Source: Streptomyces kaniharaensis
GTDB taxonomy: Bacteria > Actinomycetota > Actinomycetes > Streptomycetales > Streptomycetaceae
Length of the DNA stretch: 64,000 nt
Assembly: GCF_009569385.1 (NCBI RefSeq)
Contig: NZ_WBOF01000006.1
Coordinates: 62,001 to 126,000 of the forward strand
Reading direction: 5' to 3'
The notes under the pieces: model-generated
Told to the model about the DNA's origin: nothing
What the model saw: only the letters and a program-made list of their open reading frames with translations
Databases searched by the model: none
Shown: in pieces, positions 8,564 to 17,061 of the stretch
Layout: each line of letters begins with the position of its first letter
Numbering within the stretch: position 1 is the first letter of the stretch
Position numbers and translations under genes: made by a program

Positions 8564-9145
8564 ATGGGCTGGCCCGCCACCACCCTCACCGGCCGCACCG
8601 TCGCCTTCCTGGTCGCGCCGTACGGTGCCGAGCAGGTCGAACTGACCTCCCCCTGGCAGGCCGTGGCCGAGGCCGGTGGCACCCCGCGTTTGCTGTCCAC
8701 GGCGCCCGGTCGCGCGCAGGCCGTCCGGCACCGGGCACCGGGCGACACCTTCGCGGTGGACGACGTCGTCGCCGACGCGGACCCGGAGCGCTACGACGCC
8801 CTGGTCCTCCCCGGCGGCGTGGCGAGCCCCGACCACCTGCGGCAGGACCGGGCCGCCGTCGCCTTCGTCCACGCCTTCTGCGCCTCCGGCCGGCCGGTCG
8901 CCGCGATCTGCCACGGCCCGTGGACCCTCATCGAGGCCGACGCCGTCCGCGGCCGCACCCTCACGTCTTGGCCCAGCCTGCGCACGGACCTCGTCAACGC
9001 CGGAGCCCACTGGGTCGACGAGGAGGTCCACGTCTGCCACGACGGCCCGGGCCCGCTGATCACCAGCCGGAAGCCGGCCGACCTCCCGGTCTTCGAGGAC
9101 ACCCTGGTCACCGAGTTCGCGCACGCCGCCAAGCGGAAGAAGTGA
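8564..9145 (+). CDS. DJ-1/PfpI family protein (type 1 glutamine amidotransferase-like)
   Basis: A 193-residue member of the DJ-1/PfpI superfamily. It shows RTVAFLVAPYGAEQVEL with the conserved acidic residue, ALVLPGGVASPDHLRQD, and the nucleophile elbow AAICHGPWTL with the catalytic cysteine. Members act as chaperones, deglycases or proteases in stress. It starts three bases after the PRC-barrel gene, and the PfpI / PRC-barrel / DUF3040 arrangement suggests a small stress operon. A Lys/Arg-rich tail (AAKRKK) ends the protein. Confidence 0.85.
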   Translation: MGWPATTLTGRTVAFLVAPYGAEQVELTSPWQAVAEAGGTPRLLSTAPGRAQAVRHRAPGDTFAVDDVVADADPERYDALVLPGGVASPDHLRQDRAAVAFVHAFCASGRPVAAICHGPWTLIEADAVRGRTLTSWPSLRTDLVNAGAHWVDEEVHVCHDGPGPLITSRKPADLPVFEDTLVTEFAHAAKRKK

Positions 9146-9244
9146 CGGCGACTCCGCCAACTTCCCACGCCCGCAGCTCTGTTCGTGTGAGGTGGCGGTG
9201 ATCGGGTGGCCGGTGAGGGGTGGACGGTGCCGTGGGTGGGGCCG

Positions 9245-11074
9245 TCAGTCGCCGCGGAGGCGGACGAAGGTCGCGGTGGGCGGGCGGCCGGTGAGGGTGA
9301 GTTCGGCGCGGAGGGGCGCGGTGAGGGGGTGGATGGTGCCGTGGGTCGGGTCCTGCGCGGGCGGGGCGAGGAACGGGCGGGCGGCGTCGGCGACCCGACG
9401 GGCCTGGACGGGGGTGAGCTGCGGGGCGGTGAGGAGGACGCGGCCGTCGTCGAGTTCGACGACGAGGGCGTGTGGGCGGGCCGCGGAGCCGGTGACGGCG
9501 CGGACGAGGGCGTCGACGGTGTCGGCGCGACGGTACTTGACCCACACCCGCCCGGCGCCCTGCGGCCGGTAGGCGGAGCCCGCCGCCTTGCAGACCAGGC
9601 CCTCGACGCCGCTGGCGGCGAGGCGGTCCATCCACTCCAGCGCCTCCGCCCGGTCGGTGGTGGCCATGACGGGCTGGATCGGCGGTGGGACGTCGGCGAG
9701 GGCGGCCAGCAGGAGCCGGCGGCGGTCGGTGAGCGGCAGGCGGCGGACGTCGCGGCCGGGGAGGGCGAGCAGGTCGAAGGCGATCAGACCGAGTGCGACG
9801 TCCTCGCCCGCCCGGGCCTGCCGGGTGCGGAACAGTTCCTCGAAGGCGAACCGGCCGGCCCGCCAGGCGACGAGCTCGGCGTCGAGCACGAGCCCCTCCG
9901 GCAGCCGGGCGACGGCGGCGGCGATCGGCGGGAACTCGGGTGCGAGGTCCCGTCCGCTGCGGGACTGCAGGAAGGCGGGGCGGTCGCCACGGGCGAAGGC
10001 GACGCAGCGGAAGCCGTCCAGCTTGAGCTCGTACTGCACGCCTCCGCCGCCGAGGCCGTCCGCGGGAGGGACGGCGGTGACGGCGGCCGGGCGCATGACC
10101 TCGACGGGCGGCTGGAGCACCTGGCGGGTGCGTTCGGGCGCCGGCGCGGCGGAAAGGGGCCCGGAGGGGAGGGGCCCGGAGGGGAGGGGCCCGGAGGGGA
10201 GGGGCCGGGCGTGTTCGGGGTCGAGGAGCGGGGCCAGGAGGTCGCCGTGGGCGGTGATCCGGTCGGGGACGTCGGCGAGGGTGAAGACGAGGTCGCCCTC
10301 GGTGTCGGCCCCGGCGAGTTCCTCCCAGGTGAGTGGGGTGGAGACGGTGGGCAGCGGGCGGGCGCGGAGGGTGTAGGGGGCGGCGGTGGTCTTCTTGGCG
10401 TTGTTCTGGGACCAGTCGACGAAGACGCGGCCGGAGCGGCGGGCCTTGGCCATGGTGTGGACGACGAGGTCGGGGCGGTCGGCCTCCAGCGCGGCGGCGA
10501 GTGCCTTGGCGTAGGCGGAGACGCGGGCGCTCGGGGTGGGTTCGAGCGGGACGAGCAGGTGGAGGCCCTTGGAGCCGGAGGTCTTGACCCAGGCGGTGAG
10601 CCCGTCGGCGGCGAGGCGTTCGCGCAGCAGGCCGGCGACCGTCCGGCAGGTGAGGACGGTGGCGCCCTCGCCGGGGTCGAGGTCGAGGACCAGCCGGTCG
10701 GCGATCCCGGGCGCGGCCGCGTGCCACTGCGGTACGTGCAGTTCGAGGCAGCCGAGGTTGGCGGCCCAGAGGAGGGCGGCGCCATCGTCGAGGACGACCT
10801 GCTGCAGGTCGCCGCTGCTGCTGGGCACCTCGACGGTGCGGATCCAGCGGGGGGTGCCGGCGGGCGGGTTCTTGGCGATGAACACCTCGGCCTCGACGCC
10901 GTCCGGGCAGCGCAGGAACGACACCGGGCGGTCGCGCAGGTGGGGGAGGAGGGCGGTGTGGACGGCCGCGTAGTAGCCGAGGACCTCGCCCTTCAGCGTG
11001 CCGGTCCGCGGGTAGTAGACCTTGTCGAGGTGGGAGAGCGCGAGGGTGCGCCCGTCCACCACCATCTGCGGCAT
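9245..11074 (-). CDS. LigD-type DNA polymerase-ligase for non-homologous end joining
   Basis: A 609-residue two-domain enzyme. Residues 1-285 are the LigD polymerase (primase-like) domain: HLDKVYYP, catalytic LDLDP (D131, D133), VKTSGSKGLHLLVPL and D220 in RVFVDWSQNN. A Pro/Ser/Gly linker with three exact PSGPL copies follows. Residues 345-600 are an ATP-dependent ligase: YELKLDGFR with adenylated K351, then DAELV, EGLVCK and KYRR. It fills gaps and seals double-strand breaks, normally with Ku. The order is polymerase-ligase with no 3'-phosphoesterase domain, and no ku gene is in the window. The ATG at 11074 has CCGGAGG at good spacing. Confidence 0.9.
   Translation of the reverse strand: MPQMVVDGRTLALSHLDKVYYPRTGTLKGEVLGYYAAVHTALLPHLRDRPVSFLRCPDGVEAEVFIAKNPPAGTPRWIRTVEVPSSSGDLQQVVLDDGAALLWAANLGCLELHVPQWHAAAPGIADRLVLDLDPGEGATVLTCRTVAGLLRERLAADGLTAWVKTSGSKGLHLLVPLEPTPSARVSAYAKALAAALEADRPDLVVHTMAKARRSGRVFVDWSQNNAKKTTAAPYTLRARPLPTVSTPLTWEELAGADTEGDLVFTLADVPDRITAHGDLLAPLLDPEHARPLPSGPLPSGPLPSGPLSAAPAPERTRQVLQPPVEVMRPAAVTAVPPADGLGGGGVQYELKLDGFRCVAFARGDRPAFLQSRSGRDLAPEFPPIAAAVARLPEGLVLDAELVAWRAGRFAFEELFRTRQARAGEDVALGLIAFDLLALPGRDVRRLPLTDRRRLLLAALADVPPPIQPVMATTDRAEALEWMDRLAASGVEGLVCKAAGSAYRPQGAGRVWVKYRRADTVDALVRAVTGSAARPHALVVELDDGRVLLTAPQLTPVQARRVADAARPFLAPPAQDPTHGTIHPLTAPLRAELTLTGRPPTATFVRLRGD
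10156..10200 (-). repeat. Three 15-bp tandem repeats in the ligase linker
   Basis: Three exact copies of a unit beginning GGGGCCCGGA, at 10156, 10171 and 10186, encode the linker repeats of the polymerase-ligase. In-frame copy-number change would only lengthen or shorten the linker. Confidence 0.9.
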
Positions 11075-11199
11075 CGGCCGCCTCCGGAGCCCGTGGGTGG
11101 CCCCCGCCTGCCAGTCTGCCCGGGCGGCGGGGCGGGCGCGAGCAGTGCGCCCGTCGGGCCCCGCGCGGGGGCGGACCCCTGACCTGCGGGGACGCGGTC

Positions 11200-11628
11200 T
11201 CAGTCCTGGGCTGCCGGGGGCCGCGGGGCGCCCGGGTAGGTGCCGAAGTACCAGCGGTTGCCCTCCGGGTCGGCGGCGGCGAAGTCGCGCGAGCCGTAGT
11301 CGGTCTCGGTCAGTTCGGTGGTGATCCGGGCGCCGGCGGCGACGGCCCGCGCGTGTACGCCGTCCGGGTCCGCCGTGACGACGTAGGCGGTGAAGGTGCC
11401 TGGGCGGCCCGGCCGGGCCTCGGCGCCCTCGGGCGTCTCGCGTTCCGAGCCAAGCATCACGCCGCCGCCCTCCGGCCAGGCCAGTTCGGCGTGCGCGACG
11501 AAGTCGCCTTCGCCGTACGTGACGATCTCCTGGAAGCCGAAGGCCTCGACCAGGAAGCGGATCAGGGCGCGCGCATCGGCGGCGCGCAGGGTGGGCCAGA
11601 CCTGCGGCGCGGGTGTTCCGGTCTCCAC
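11200..11628 (-). CDS. VOC (glyoxalase/bleomycin-resistance fold) protein
   Basis: A 142-residue protein of the vicinal-oxygen-chelate fold: PTLRAADARALIRFLVEAFGF at the N terminus, GVMLGSERE in the middle, and the C-terminal strand DFAAADPEGNRWYFGTY. Such proteins bind metals and small electrophiles or antibiotics. The GTG at 11628 was chosen because GAGGAGG lies five bases upstream; the frame is open to 11697. It lies 40 bases downstream of, and in the same direction as, the AraC regulator, so the two probably form an operon. Confidence 0.8.
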   Translation of the reverse strand: METGTPAPQVWPTLRAADARALIRFLVEAFGFQEIVTYGEGDFVAHAELAWPEGGGVMLGSERETPEGAEARPGRPGTFTAYVVTADPDGVHARAVAAGARITTELTETDYGSRDFAAADPEGNRWYFGTYPGAPRPPAAQD

Positions 11629-11668
11629 GGCTGCCTCCTCGGGAGCGGGTGGTGACGGCCGGCCGCCG

Positions 11669-12568
11669 TCACGCCTCCCACTCTGTGGCCGGCCCACCCG
11701 CCCCGCCTTGGACGTTTCGGAACTGCGCCTCCTCCGGTCCCTCCGCCGCCAGCCACGCGGTCGGCGCCGACCCGGCCAGCGCGCGGAACTCCCGTGCCAG
11801 ATGCGCCTGGTCGAAGTACCCGCAGCGGGCCGCCAGCTCCGCCAGCCGGGGCGGCGGCGCGGATCCGGCCAGCAGGCGGCGGGCCCGGTCGAAGCGGATC
11901 ACCCGGGCGGCGGCCTTGGGCGTGAGCCCGGTCTCGCGGCGGAAGCGCTCCTGCAGGTGCCGTGCGCTCCACCCGGTCTCCCGGGCCAGCGCCGCCACCG
12001 GCAGCCCGCCGCCGCTGCGCCGCAGCGCCTGCCAGGCCCAGCCGACCTCCGGCGGCACCTGCCCGGACGGCCGAGCGGCCCGCAGCAGCGCCCCGTCCAG
12101 CAGCGTGAACCGCTCGGCCCAACCCGGCTCGGCCTGCAACTGCTCCCGCAGCCGCCGGCCGGGCCGCCCGAGGACGTCCTCGGCCGGCACGTCGATCCCG
12201 GCCAGCTCCCCGGCCGGTAGCCCGAACAGCGCCCGGGCGGCCAGCGGGTGCACGGCGATCTGCACGCCCGACTGCCGCCCGTCGTGGGTGATCAGCGCCG
12301 GGGCGGTGTGCAGGCCGCCGAGCAGGGTCGGGTACGTGCCGGGCGGCTGCGCCGGGTCGGGGTGACCGGCGATCACCAGCGGCTCGTCCAGGGTGAGGAT
12401 GAAGGTCAGGTAAGGGGACGGCAGACCGCGGTGCACGGCGGGCGCGACGCCGCGCTGGCGGTACCCGGCGTACCAGGCGACGTAGGGGCGCAGCGCCGTC
12501 GCGGGCCGGGCCCGGACGGCCTCGTCGACCACGCCTTCGCGGGCCGCGCCGGCGGCTTCGGTCGTCAC
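11669..12568 (-). CDS. AraC family transcriptional regulator
   Basis: A 299-residue regulator. The N-terminal two thirds form a sensor domain of the type found in regulators with the DUF6597-like module. The last third holds the paired helix-turn-helix of AraC proteins: LPVAALARETGWSARHLQERF and PRLAELAARCGYFDQAHLARE. The GTG at 12568 is followed by TTEAAG; a GGGAG lies unusually close. The downstream VOC gene is the likely target or partner. The effector is unknown. Confidence 0.85.
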   Translation of the reverse strand: MTTEAAGAAREGVVDEAVRARPATALRPYVAWYAGYRQRGVAPAVHRGLPSPYLTFILTLDEPLVIAGHPDPAQPPGTYPTLLGGLHTAPALITHDGRQSGVQIAVHPLAARALFGLPAGELAGIDVPAEDVLGRPGRRLREQLQAEPGWAERFTLLDGALLRAARPSGQVPPEVGWAWQALRRSGGGLPVAALARETGWSARHLQERFRRETGLTPKAAARVIRFDRARRLLAGSAPPPRLAELAARCGYFDQAHLAREFRALAGSAPTAWLAAEGPEEAQFRNVQGGAGGPATEWEA

Positions 12569-12697
12569 ACTCCCAGTATCGGCGGCCGGGGTCGCGGGCG
12601 GGCGGGATGTTGCCTATGGTGATCGCACGGTCACACCGCGAGTGCGCGGTGCCGTTGGGGGGAGCGACCGGGGGGAATCATTCACGAAGGAGTCCCC

Positions 12698-13132
12698 GTG
12701 ACCACTGCCCGAGACATCATGCACACCGGCGCCCAGTGCATCGGCGCCCACCAGACACTCGCCGAGGCCGCGATGATGATGCGCGACAAGAACGTCGGCG
12801 CGCTCCCGATCTGTGGCGACGACCAGAAGCTGAAGGGCATCATCACCGACCGCGACATCGTGGTGCGATGTCTCGCGGAGGGCAAGAACCCGGCCACGAT
12901 GACGGCCATGGAGCTTGCCGGCCACCTGCACTGCGTGCGCGCCGACGACGACATGGAGATGGTGCTGCGGAAGATGGAGCAGCACCAGATCCGGCGCATC
13001 CCGGTGATCGACGGGGAGCGGCTGGTCGGCATGATCAGCGAGGCCGACCTGGCGATGGGCCACCGCAACGGCCAGCGGCTGACGGACCAGCAGATCATCG
13101 ACTTCATGGACAGCGTCTACATGAAGGCCTGA
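12698..13132 (+). CDS. CBS-domain pair protein
   Basis: A 144-residue stand-alone CBS pair (Bateman module). CBS1 runs from TTARDIMHTGAQCI to IITDRDIVVR and CBS2 from HLHCVRADDDMEMVL to LVGMISEADLAM; both show the G-x-I/V-(T/S)-x-x-D signature that binds the ribose of adenine nucleotides. The GTG at 12698 has GAAGGAG upstream. Such proteins sense AMP, ATP or S-adenosylmethionine. It is monocistronic and followed by a strong hairpin. Confidence 0.88.
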   Translation: MTTARDIMHTGAQCIGAHQTLAEAAMMMRDKNVGALPICGDDQKLKGIITDRDIVVRCLAEGKNPATMTAMELAGHLHCVRADDDMEMVLRKMEQHQIRRIPVIDGERLVGMISEADLAMGHRNGQRLTDQQIIDFMDSVYMKA

Positions 13133-13151
13133 CCGGGCCGGGCGGTACCGG

Positions 13152-13190
13152 CGGCGGGCCCCGTGCGAACGAGCGCACGGCGGCCCGCCG
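13152..13190 (+). terminator. Strong hairpin terminator after the CBS gene
   Basis: The left arm (CGGCGGGCC then CCGTGCG) pairs with the right arm (CGCACGG, one unpaired C, then GGCCCGCCG) around an AACGAG loop: 16 base pairs with one bulge, starting 19 bases after the stop codon. Confidence 0.8.
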
Positions 13191-13329
13191 TTGCCGTGCG
13201 GCACGGCTCGGCGGCGCGGTGTCCGTGACCGGCCGGTCCCCCCGTACCGGCCGGGCGCTCCGAGTGTCGCCGACGGCGGGGCGGGCGTCTTGTACAAATG
13301 CGCAGCCGCGTCCGGTCGCTGCCGTCCGG

Positions 13330-14241
13330 CTACCCCGGTGCGCCCGGGCTCAGGACGGCGCTGGTCACCCGCCCGGCGACCCGGTCGGTGGGCTCGGGCA
13401 GGGCGGCGGCGATGCGGCGCGAGGCGAGGAACGCACGCGGGGAGCAGCCCACCATCGCGCGGAAGGCCCGGTCGAGGTGCGACTGGTCGTAGTACCCGCA
13501 GAGCGCGGCGAGCCCGGCGGCGTCCGGCCGGCCCCCGTGCGAACCGTCCTGCCGCGCCAGGGCGGTGAGCGTGCGCTGGAGCCGGAGGATGGTGGCGGCC
13601 TGCTTGGGCGCCACGCCGAGGTGTTGGCGGAAGCGCAGCTCCAGCCGCCGCCGGCTCCACCCGGTGCCCTCGACGAGCGTGTGCACGGGCGCCAGGCCGT
13701 GGGTGCGGCGCAGTTCGTGCCAGGTCCAGGCGACGGACGGCTCCCAGGCCGGGCCGTCGGCGATCCGCACGGTGAACCAGTCGTCCAGCAGGGCGAATCG
13801 GGCGGGCCAGGTCGGTGTCTCGGCGAGCCGGGCGGACAGCGAGCGCAGCCGCGGGCCGAGGACGTCCCCGGGTTCGGCCCACTGCCCGCCCAGTTCGCCG
13901 GCCAGTGGTCCGAACACCCGGTAGGCGCCCTGCGGGGTGAGCGAGACCGCCAACCCGTGCAACAGGCCGGCGTGTTCGGCGATCGTCGCGGTGCGGCGCA
14001 GCCCGGCGGCGACGGAACCGAAGGACGCGGCGGGCCGTGCCGGGTCGACCGCGTCTGCGAGCCGCATCGAGCCCTCGAAGGTGAGCGCGAGGGTGACGAC
14101 GTCGGTCGGCACCTCCAGCCGCCGCCGGGGCCGGAGCAGCAGCATCCGGTAGCCGCGGTAGCCGAGGACGTACGGGCGCAGGGGCGGGGCGGGGGTGCCG
14201 AAGGCCATCCCCGTCGTGCCGTGGGTGTGCTGGTCGGTCAA
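13330..14241 (-). CDS. AraC family transcriptional regulator
   Basis: A 303-residue protein with the same layout as the regulator at 11669-12568: an N-terminal sensor domain and a C-terminal double helix-turn-helix (LVEGTGWSRRRLELRFRQHL, then LAALCGYYDQSHLDRAFRAM). The TTG at 14241 has GGGAG upstream; an in-frame ATG at 14208 is the alternative start. It is divergent from the PPOX-type gene 129 bases away, which makes that gene a plausible target. Confidence 0.83.
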   Translation of the reverse strand: MTDQHTHGTTGMAFGTPAPPLRPYVLGYRGYRMLLLRPRRRLEVPTDVVTLALTFEGSMRLADAVDPARPAASFGSVAAGLRRTATIAEHAGLLHGLAVSLTPQGAYRVFGPLAGELGGQWAEPGDVLGPRLRSLSARLAETPTWPARFALLDDWFTVRIADGPAWEPSVAWTWHELRRTHGLAPVHTLVEGTGWSRRRLELRFRQHLGVAPKQAATILRLQRTLTALARQDGSHGGRPDAAGLAALCGYYDQSHLDRAFRAMVGCSPRAFLASRRIAAALPEPTDRVAGRVTSAVLSPGAPG

Positions 14242-14370
14242 CTCGACTCCCGTGGCCGGGGGGTGAGTGGAAGGCGCACGGCCATCGTACGGGTACGGCC
14301 GGATTTCGTGGCCCGTCTCGGCACGTGACTACTTCTTTCTCGTCACGCGAGATGGCGGCACAATGGCGGC

Positions 14371-14955
14371 ATGGGAAAGCAGTATGAGCACATCGACGGC
14401 CGCCTGCGGGAGTTCATCGAGCGTCAGCCCGTCTACTTCGTCGCCACCGCGCCGATCTCCGCCGACGGGCACGTCAACGTGTCGCCGAAGGGCCGCGCCG
14501 GGACCCTCGTCGTGATCGACGAACTCACCCTGGCCTACCTGGACTTCGGCGGCTCGACCGCGGAGACCATCGCCCACCTGCGGGAGAACGGCCGGATCAC
14601 GCTGATGTGGTGCGCCTTCGACGGCCCGCCGACCGTCGTCCGGGTCCACGGCCGCGGCGAGCCGGTGTTCCGCGACGACCCGCGGTTCGCCGCCCTGCTG
14701 GCCCGCTTCGCACCGGACGCCGACGGGCCGGGCCTGCGCTCGATCGTCCTGGTCATGGCCGAACGGGTCAGCGACTCCTGCGGGTTCGCCGTCCCGCTGA
14801 TGGACTACCGCGCCGACCGGGACCTGCACGCGCAGTACTTCGGCCGCAAGAGCGACGAGGAGTTCAACACCTACTGCGAGGGCAAGCCGTACGTCGGCAC
14901 CAGCATCGACGGCCTGCCCGCCCTCCCGCTGCCGCTCCCGGCCCGCCCCGCCTGA
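14371..14955 (+). CDS. Pyridoxamine-5'-phosphate-oxidase-like flavin-binding protein
   Basis: A 194-residue split-barrel protein. The N terminus IERQPVYFVATAPISADGHV leads into NVSPKG and VVIDELTLAYLDFGGS, the flavin-binding strand pattern of the PPOX family. GRITLMWCAFDGPPTVVRVHGRG is the dimer-interface strand pair. Related proteins use FMN or F420 in reductions or heme/biliverdin chemistry; the substrate is not assignable. The ATG at 14371 has only a weak ribosome binding site. Confidence 0.8.
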   Translation: MGKQYEHIDGRLREFIERQPVYFVATAPISADGHVNVSPKGRAGTLVVIDELTLAYLDFGGSTAETIAHLRENGRITLMWCAFDGPPTVVRVHGRGEPVFRDDPRFAALLARFAPDADGPGLRSIVLVMAERVSDSCGFAVPLMDYRADRDLHAQYFGRKSDEEFNTYCEGKPYVGTSIDGLPALPLPLPARPA

Positions 14956-14993
14956 GCAGGACGGCGGCGCCTCCGCCGCCTCGTAGCCGCCCC

Positions 14994-15422
14994 TCAGCTC
15001 CGGGCGATCATCAGCTTCTCGGGATCGGGGAACGGCACGAACCCCGCCCGGGCGTACACCTCGTGGGCGTCCGCCGTCGACAGCAGGATGCGCTTGAGCG
15101 CGTACGGCCGCAGGTGCTCCACCACGGCCGTGGCCAGCCAGGTGCCCAGCCCGCGCCCCCGGTGTGCGCGGTCGACGTACACGTCGCAGAGCCACGCGAA
15201 GGTCGCGAGGTCCGTCACGACCCGTGCGAACGCGACCTGCTCGCCGCCGTCCGCCGCGTACACCGCGAACGGCAGCGACGCCCGCAGGGACTGCTCGACC
15301 ACCTCCCGGCTGCGCCCCAGCGCCCAGAACGCGTCCGTGGAGAGCCAGTGGTGCACCCGGTCGAGGTCGATCCGGGCGGGGTCGGTGTCGAGCTCGTAGC
15401 CGTCGCGCTTCCGAAGGATCAT
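14994..15422 (-). CDS. GNAT family N-acetyltransferase
   Basis: A 142-residue acetyltransferase with the full short GNAT core. The acetyl-CoA loop is in VYVDRAHRGRGLGTWLATAV, the preceding strand is ATFAWLCDV, and the C-terminal part is AHEVYARAGFVPFPDPEKLM. It converges with the PPOX-like gene, 38 bases away. The ATG start has a weak Shine-Dalgarno. The substrate is unknown. Confidence 0.85.
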   Translation of the reverse strand: MILRKRDGYELDTDPARIDLDRVHHWLSTDAFWALGRSREVVEQSLRASLPFAVYAADGGEQVAFARVVTDLATFAWLCDVYVDRAHRGRGLGTWLATAVVEHLRPYALKRILLSTADAHEVYARAGFVPFPDPEKLMIARS

Positions 15423-15553
15423 GCGTCGGATGGTAGCGAGGGGGCGGCCCAGCCTTCACCGAAGGGATGTTGGATGGAAATCCGCTCAACGGGCGGGCGG
15501 GGGCAGAGGTACCGTTTGGTGAGCATCTGTCAACACCGCTAGGGGGAAGCGTC

Positions 15554-16123
15554 ATGGTGACGGGGCGGCAGCAGTTGCAGCGGGGGTACTTCCTGCGCGA
15601 GGCCGCCGCGCTGCAGCGGGCCAACACCGGAGGGAGCCGGCGGTTGGACCGGATCGCGTTCGCGGAGGGTGAGCCGGTGGTGGTGGTCGGTACGCCGGGG
15701 GCCACGGTGCGGTTGCCGGTCGGGGCCTCGCGGGACGAGCTGTATGCGGCGCTGGCGGAGGACGGGGGATGGACCGTGCCAGACCGTCGGGCGTCGGCCT
15801 GGCTGCCGGCGACGGCTCCCGCGCCGCCGCTGGCCGTGTACGCCGATCTGCTGGACGACCTCGGGGATCTCGTCTTCACGCTCACCACGTATCCGGCCGA
15901 TGTCGGGCGGCCGGAGGTGGCGGCCCGGCTCGACGCCGTGCGCCTGGTCGGCGGGGCGACGGCCGTGGTCGAGGTGTCCGCGCTCGGTGGCAGCCACCGG
16001 GTCCGCATCCCGCTGGACTCGGGCGTCCCGCTGGTGGCGGTGCCGTTGGCGATCGCCGAGCGGCTGCTGGCGGCGGGCGAGGGGCTGGGGACGGACTGGG
16101 ACTACCCGGTGGAGCAGCGGTAG
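15554..16123 (+). CDS. Hypothetical protein
   Basis: A 189-residue protein without a motif I recognise, predicted soluble, with alternating strand-like segments (EPVVVVGTPGATVRLPVG, TAVVEVSALGG). The start is the ATG at 15554, which has AGGGGGAAGC upstream; the frame is open to 15467 but without a better start. It is divergent from the GNAT gene, with 131 bases between starts, and converges on the Rpf-like gene. Confidence 0.68.
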   Translation: MVTGRQQLQRGYFLREAAALQRANTGGSRRLDRIAFAEGEPVVVVGTPGATVRLPVGASRDELYAALAEDGGWTVPDRRASAWLPATAPAPPLAVYADLLDDLGDLVFTLTTYPADVGRPEVAARLDAVRLVGGATAVVEVSALGGSHRVRIPLDSGVPLVAVPLAIAERLLAAGEGLGTDWDYPVEQR

Positions 16124-16149
16124 GGCGCCCGGGGTGCGCGAAGGGCCGC

Positions 16150-16191
16150 CCCACCCGTTTCCGGGTACGACGGCCTCGCGGAGCGGGTGGG
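16150..16191. terminator. Possible hairpin between convergent genes
   Basis: CCCACCCG at 16150-16157 pairs with CGGGTGGG at 16184-16191 across a 26-base loop, in the 70-base gap between the hypothetical gene and the Rpf-like gene. Only eight pairs, so modest support. Confidence 0.4.
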
Positions 16192-16193
16192 CC

Positions 16194-16589
16194 TTACTTG
16201 GTCAGGCCGGCCTTGACGGAGCAGACGGGCCAGGCGCCGGGGCCCTGGGCGGCGAGGACCTTCTCGCCGACGGAGATCTGCTGGTCCTTGGTGGCCAGGT
16301 CGGCGCGCGGGGCGAAGGAGGTGCCGCCGAAGGCCGCCCAGGTGCTGGAGGTGAACTGCAGGCCGCCGTAGAAGCCGTTGCCGGAGTTGATGGCCCAGTT
16401 GCCGGTGGCCTCACAGGCCGCGACCTTGTCCCAGACCGAAGCCGGCGCGGCGGAGGCGCTGGTGGCCGTGACGAGGCCGGCCACCGGCAGGGCGGTGAGC
16501 GCCCCGGCCATCAGAGCCATCCGGACGCGGTTGCGGCGCTTCGGGGTGGCGGTGGTGGTGGCAGCGGCGGTCTCGTTACGGAAGGTCAT
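16194..16589 (-). CDS. Small secreted resuscitation-promoting-factor-like transglycosylase
   Basis: A 131-residue protein: a basic N terminus, a hydrophobic segment (MALMAGALTALPVAGLVTA), signal cleavage near ASA-A, then one Rpf domain of about 80 residues. The domain shows VWDKVAACEATGNWAI with the catalytic Glu after AC, GFYGGLQFTSSTWAAFGG, and a C-terminal cysteine pair partner. These enzymes cleave peptidoglycan and aid spore or dormant-cell growth. There is no LysM or other binding domain, so it is one of the short forms. The ATG at 16589 has AAAGGAA upstream. Confidence 0.9.
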   Translation of the reverse strand: MTFRNETAAATTTATPKRRNRVRMALMAGALTALPVAGLVTATSASAAPASVWDKVAACEATGNWAINSGNGFYGGLQFTSSTWAAFGGTSFAPRADLATKDQQISVGEKVLAAQGPGAWPVCSVKAGLTK

Positions 16590-17061
16590 GGGGTTCCTTT
16601 CGGAGGGGTCTGCGAGCGCGCGGAACCAGGCCCTCGGAAGGCCGTCGGTTTCGGGGACACGCGCTCGCGTGGTCCGGGCACCGGTCCTGCTCCGGGGCGG
16701 TGAGGCCCGCCGGAGCGGCTTGCTCGGTGCAACGGGTTCGAAGGTACGGGGGCGGTTGTGGCGGGTTCAAGGGTTGGCGCGTTTAGGCATGTCAGAGGGC
16801 GGTTACCAGCCGTAAGGATCAAGGAATTGGGTTGATTTCGCCCGTTTTGCACCTATTTACGAGATCAAACAGTCCTTGGAAGTGGCCTGCGTCACCCCGG
16901 ATGCGGTGTGAGCCCACCCACATCGTCGACCGGGAGTGACGGCCCACCCGCGCCCCGTGCCGGAACGGCCCGGCCACAGGCCGTCCGGCGTGGCCCGCAC
17001 CACAGCCCTCACCCGGAGTGCCCCGTCTCCTCACTCCGGGTGGCGGGCATAGCCTCGGGGC
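16590..17061. other. Divergent region upstream of the Rpf-like and stress-protein genes
   Basis: 472 bases. An AT-rich pocket at about 16805-16885 is the likely promoter zone for the Rpf gene, leaving a leader of about 200 bases. rpf genes in streptomycetes can carry a c-di-AMP (ydaO) riboswitch, but I could not match its conserved core here. CGCGAGCGCG near 16660 is a small palindrome. No gene is seen. Confidence 0.45.

Noticed and set aside
16590..16800. c-di-AMP (ydaO) riboswitch in the leader of the Rpf-like gene
   Set aside because: Such riboswitches precede rpf genes in related bacteria, but I could not match the conserved core sequences in this leader. A covariance-model search would decide.
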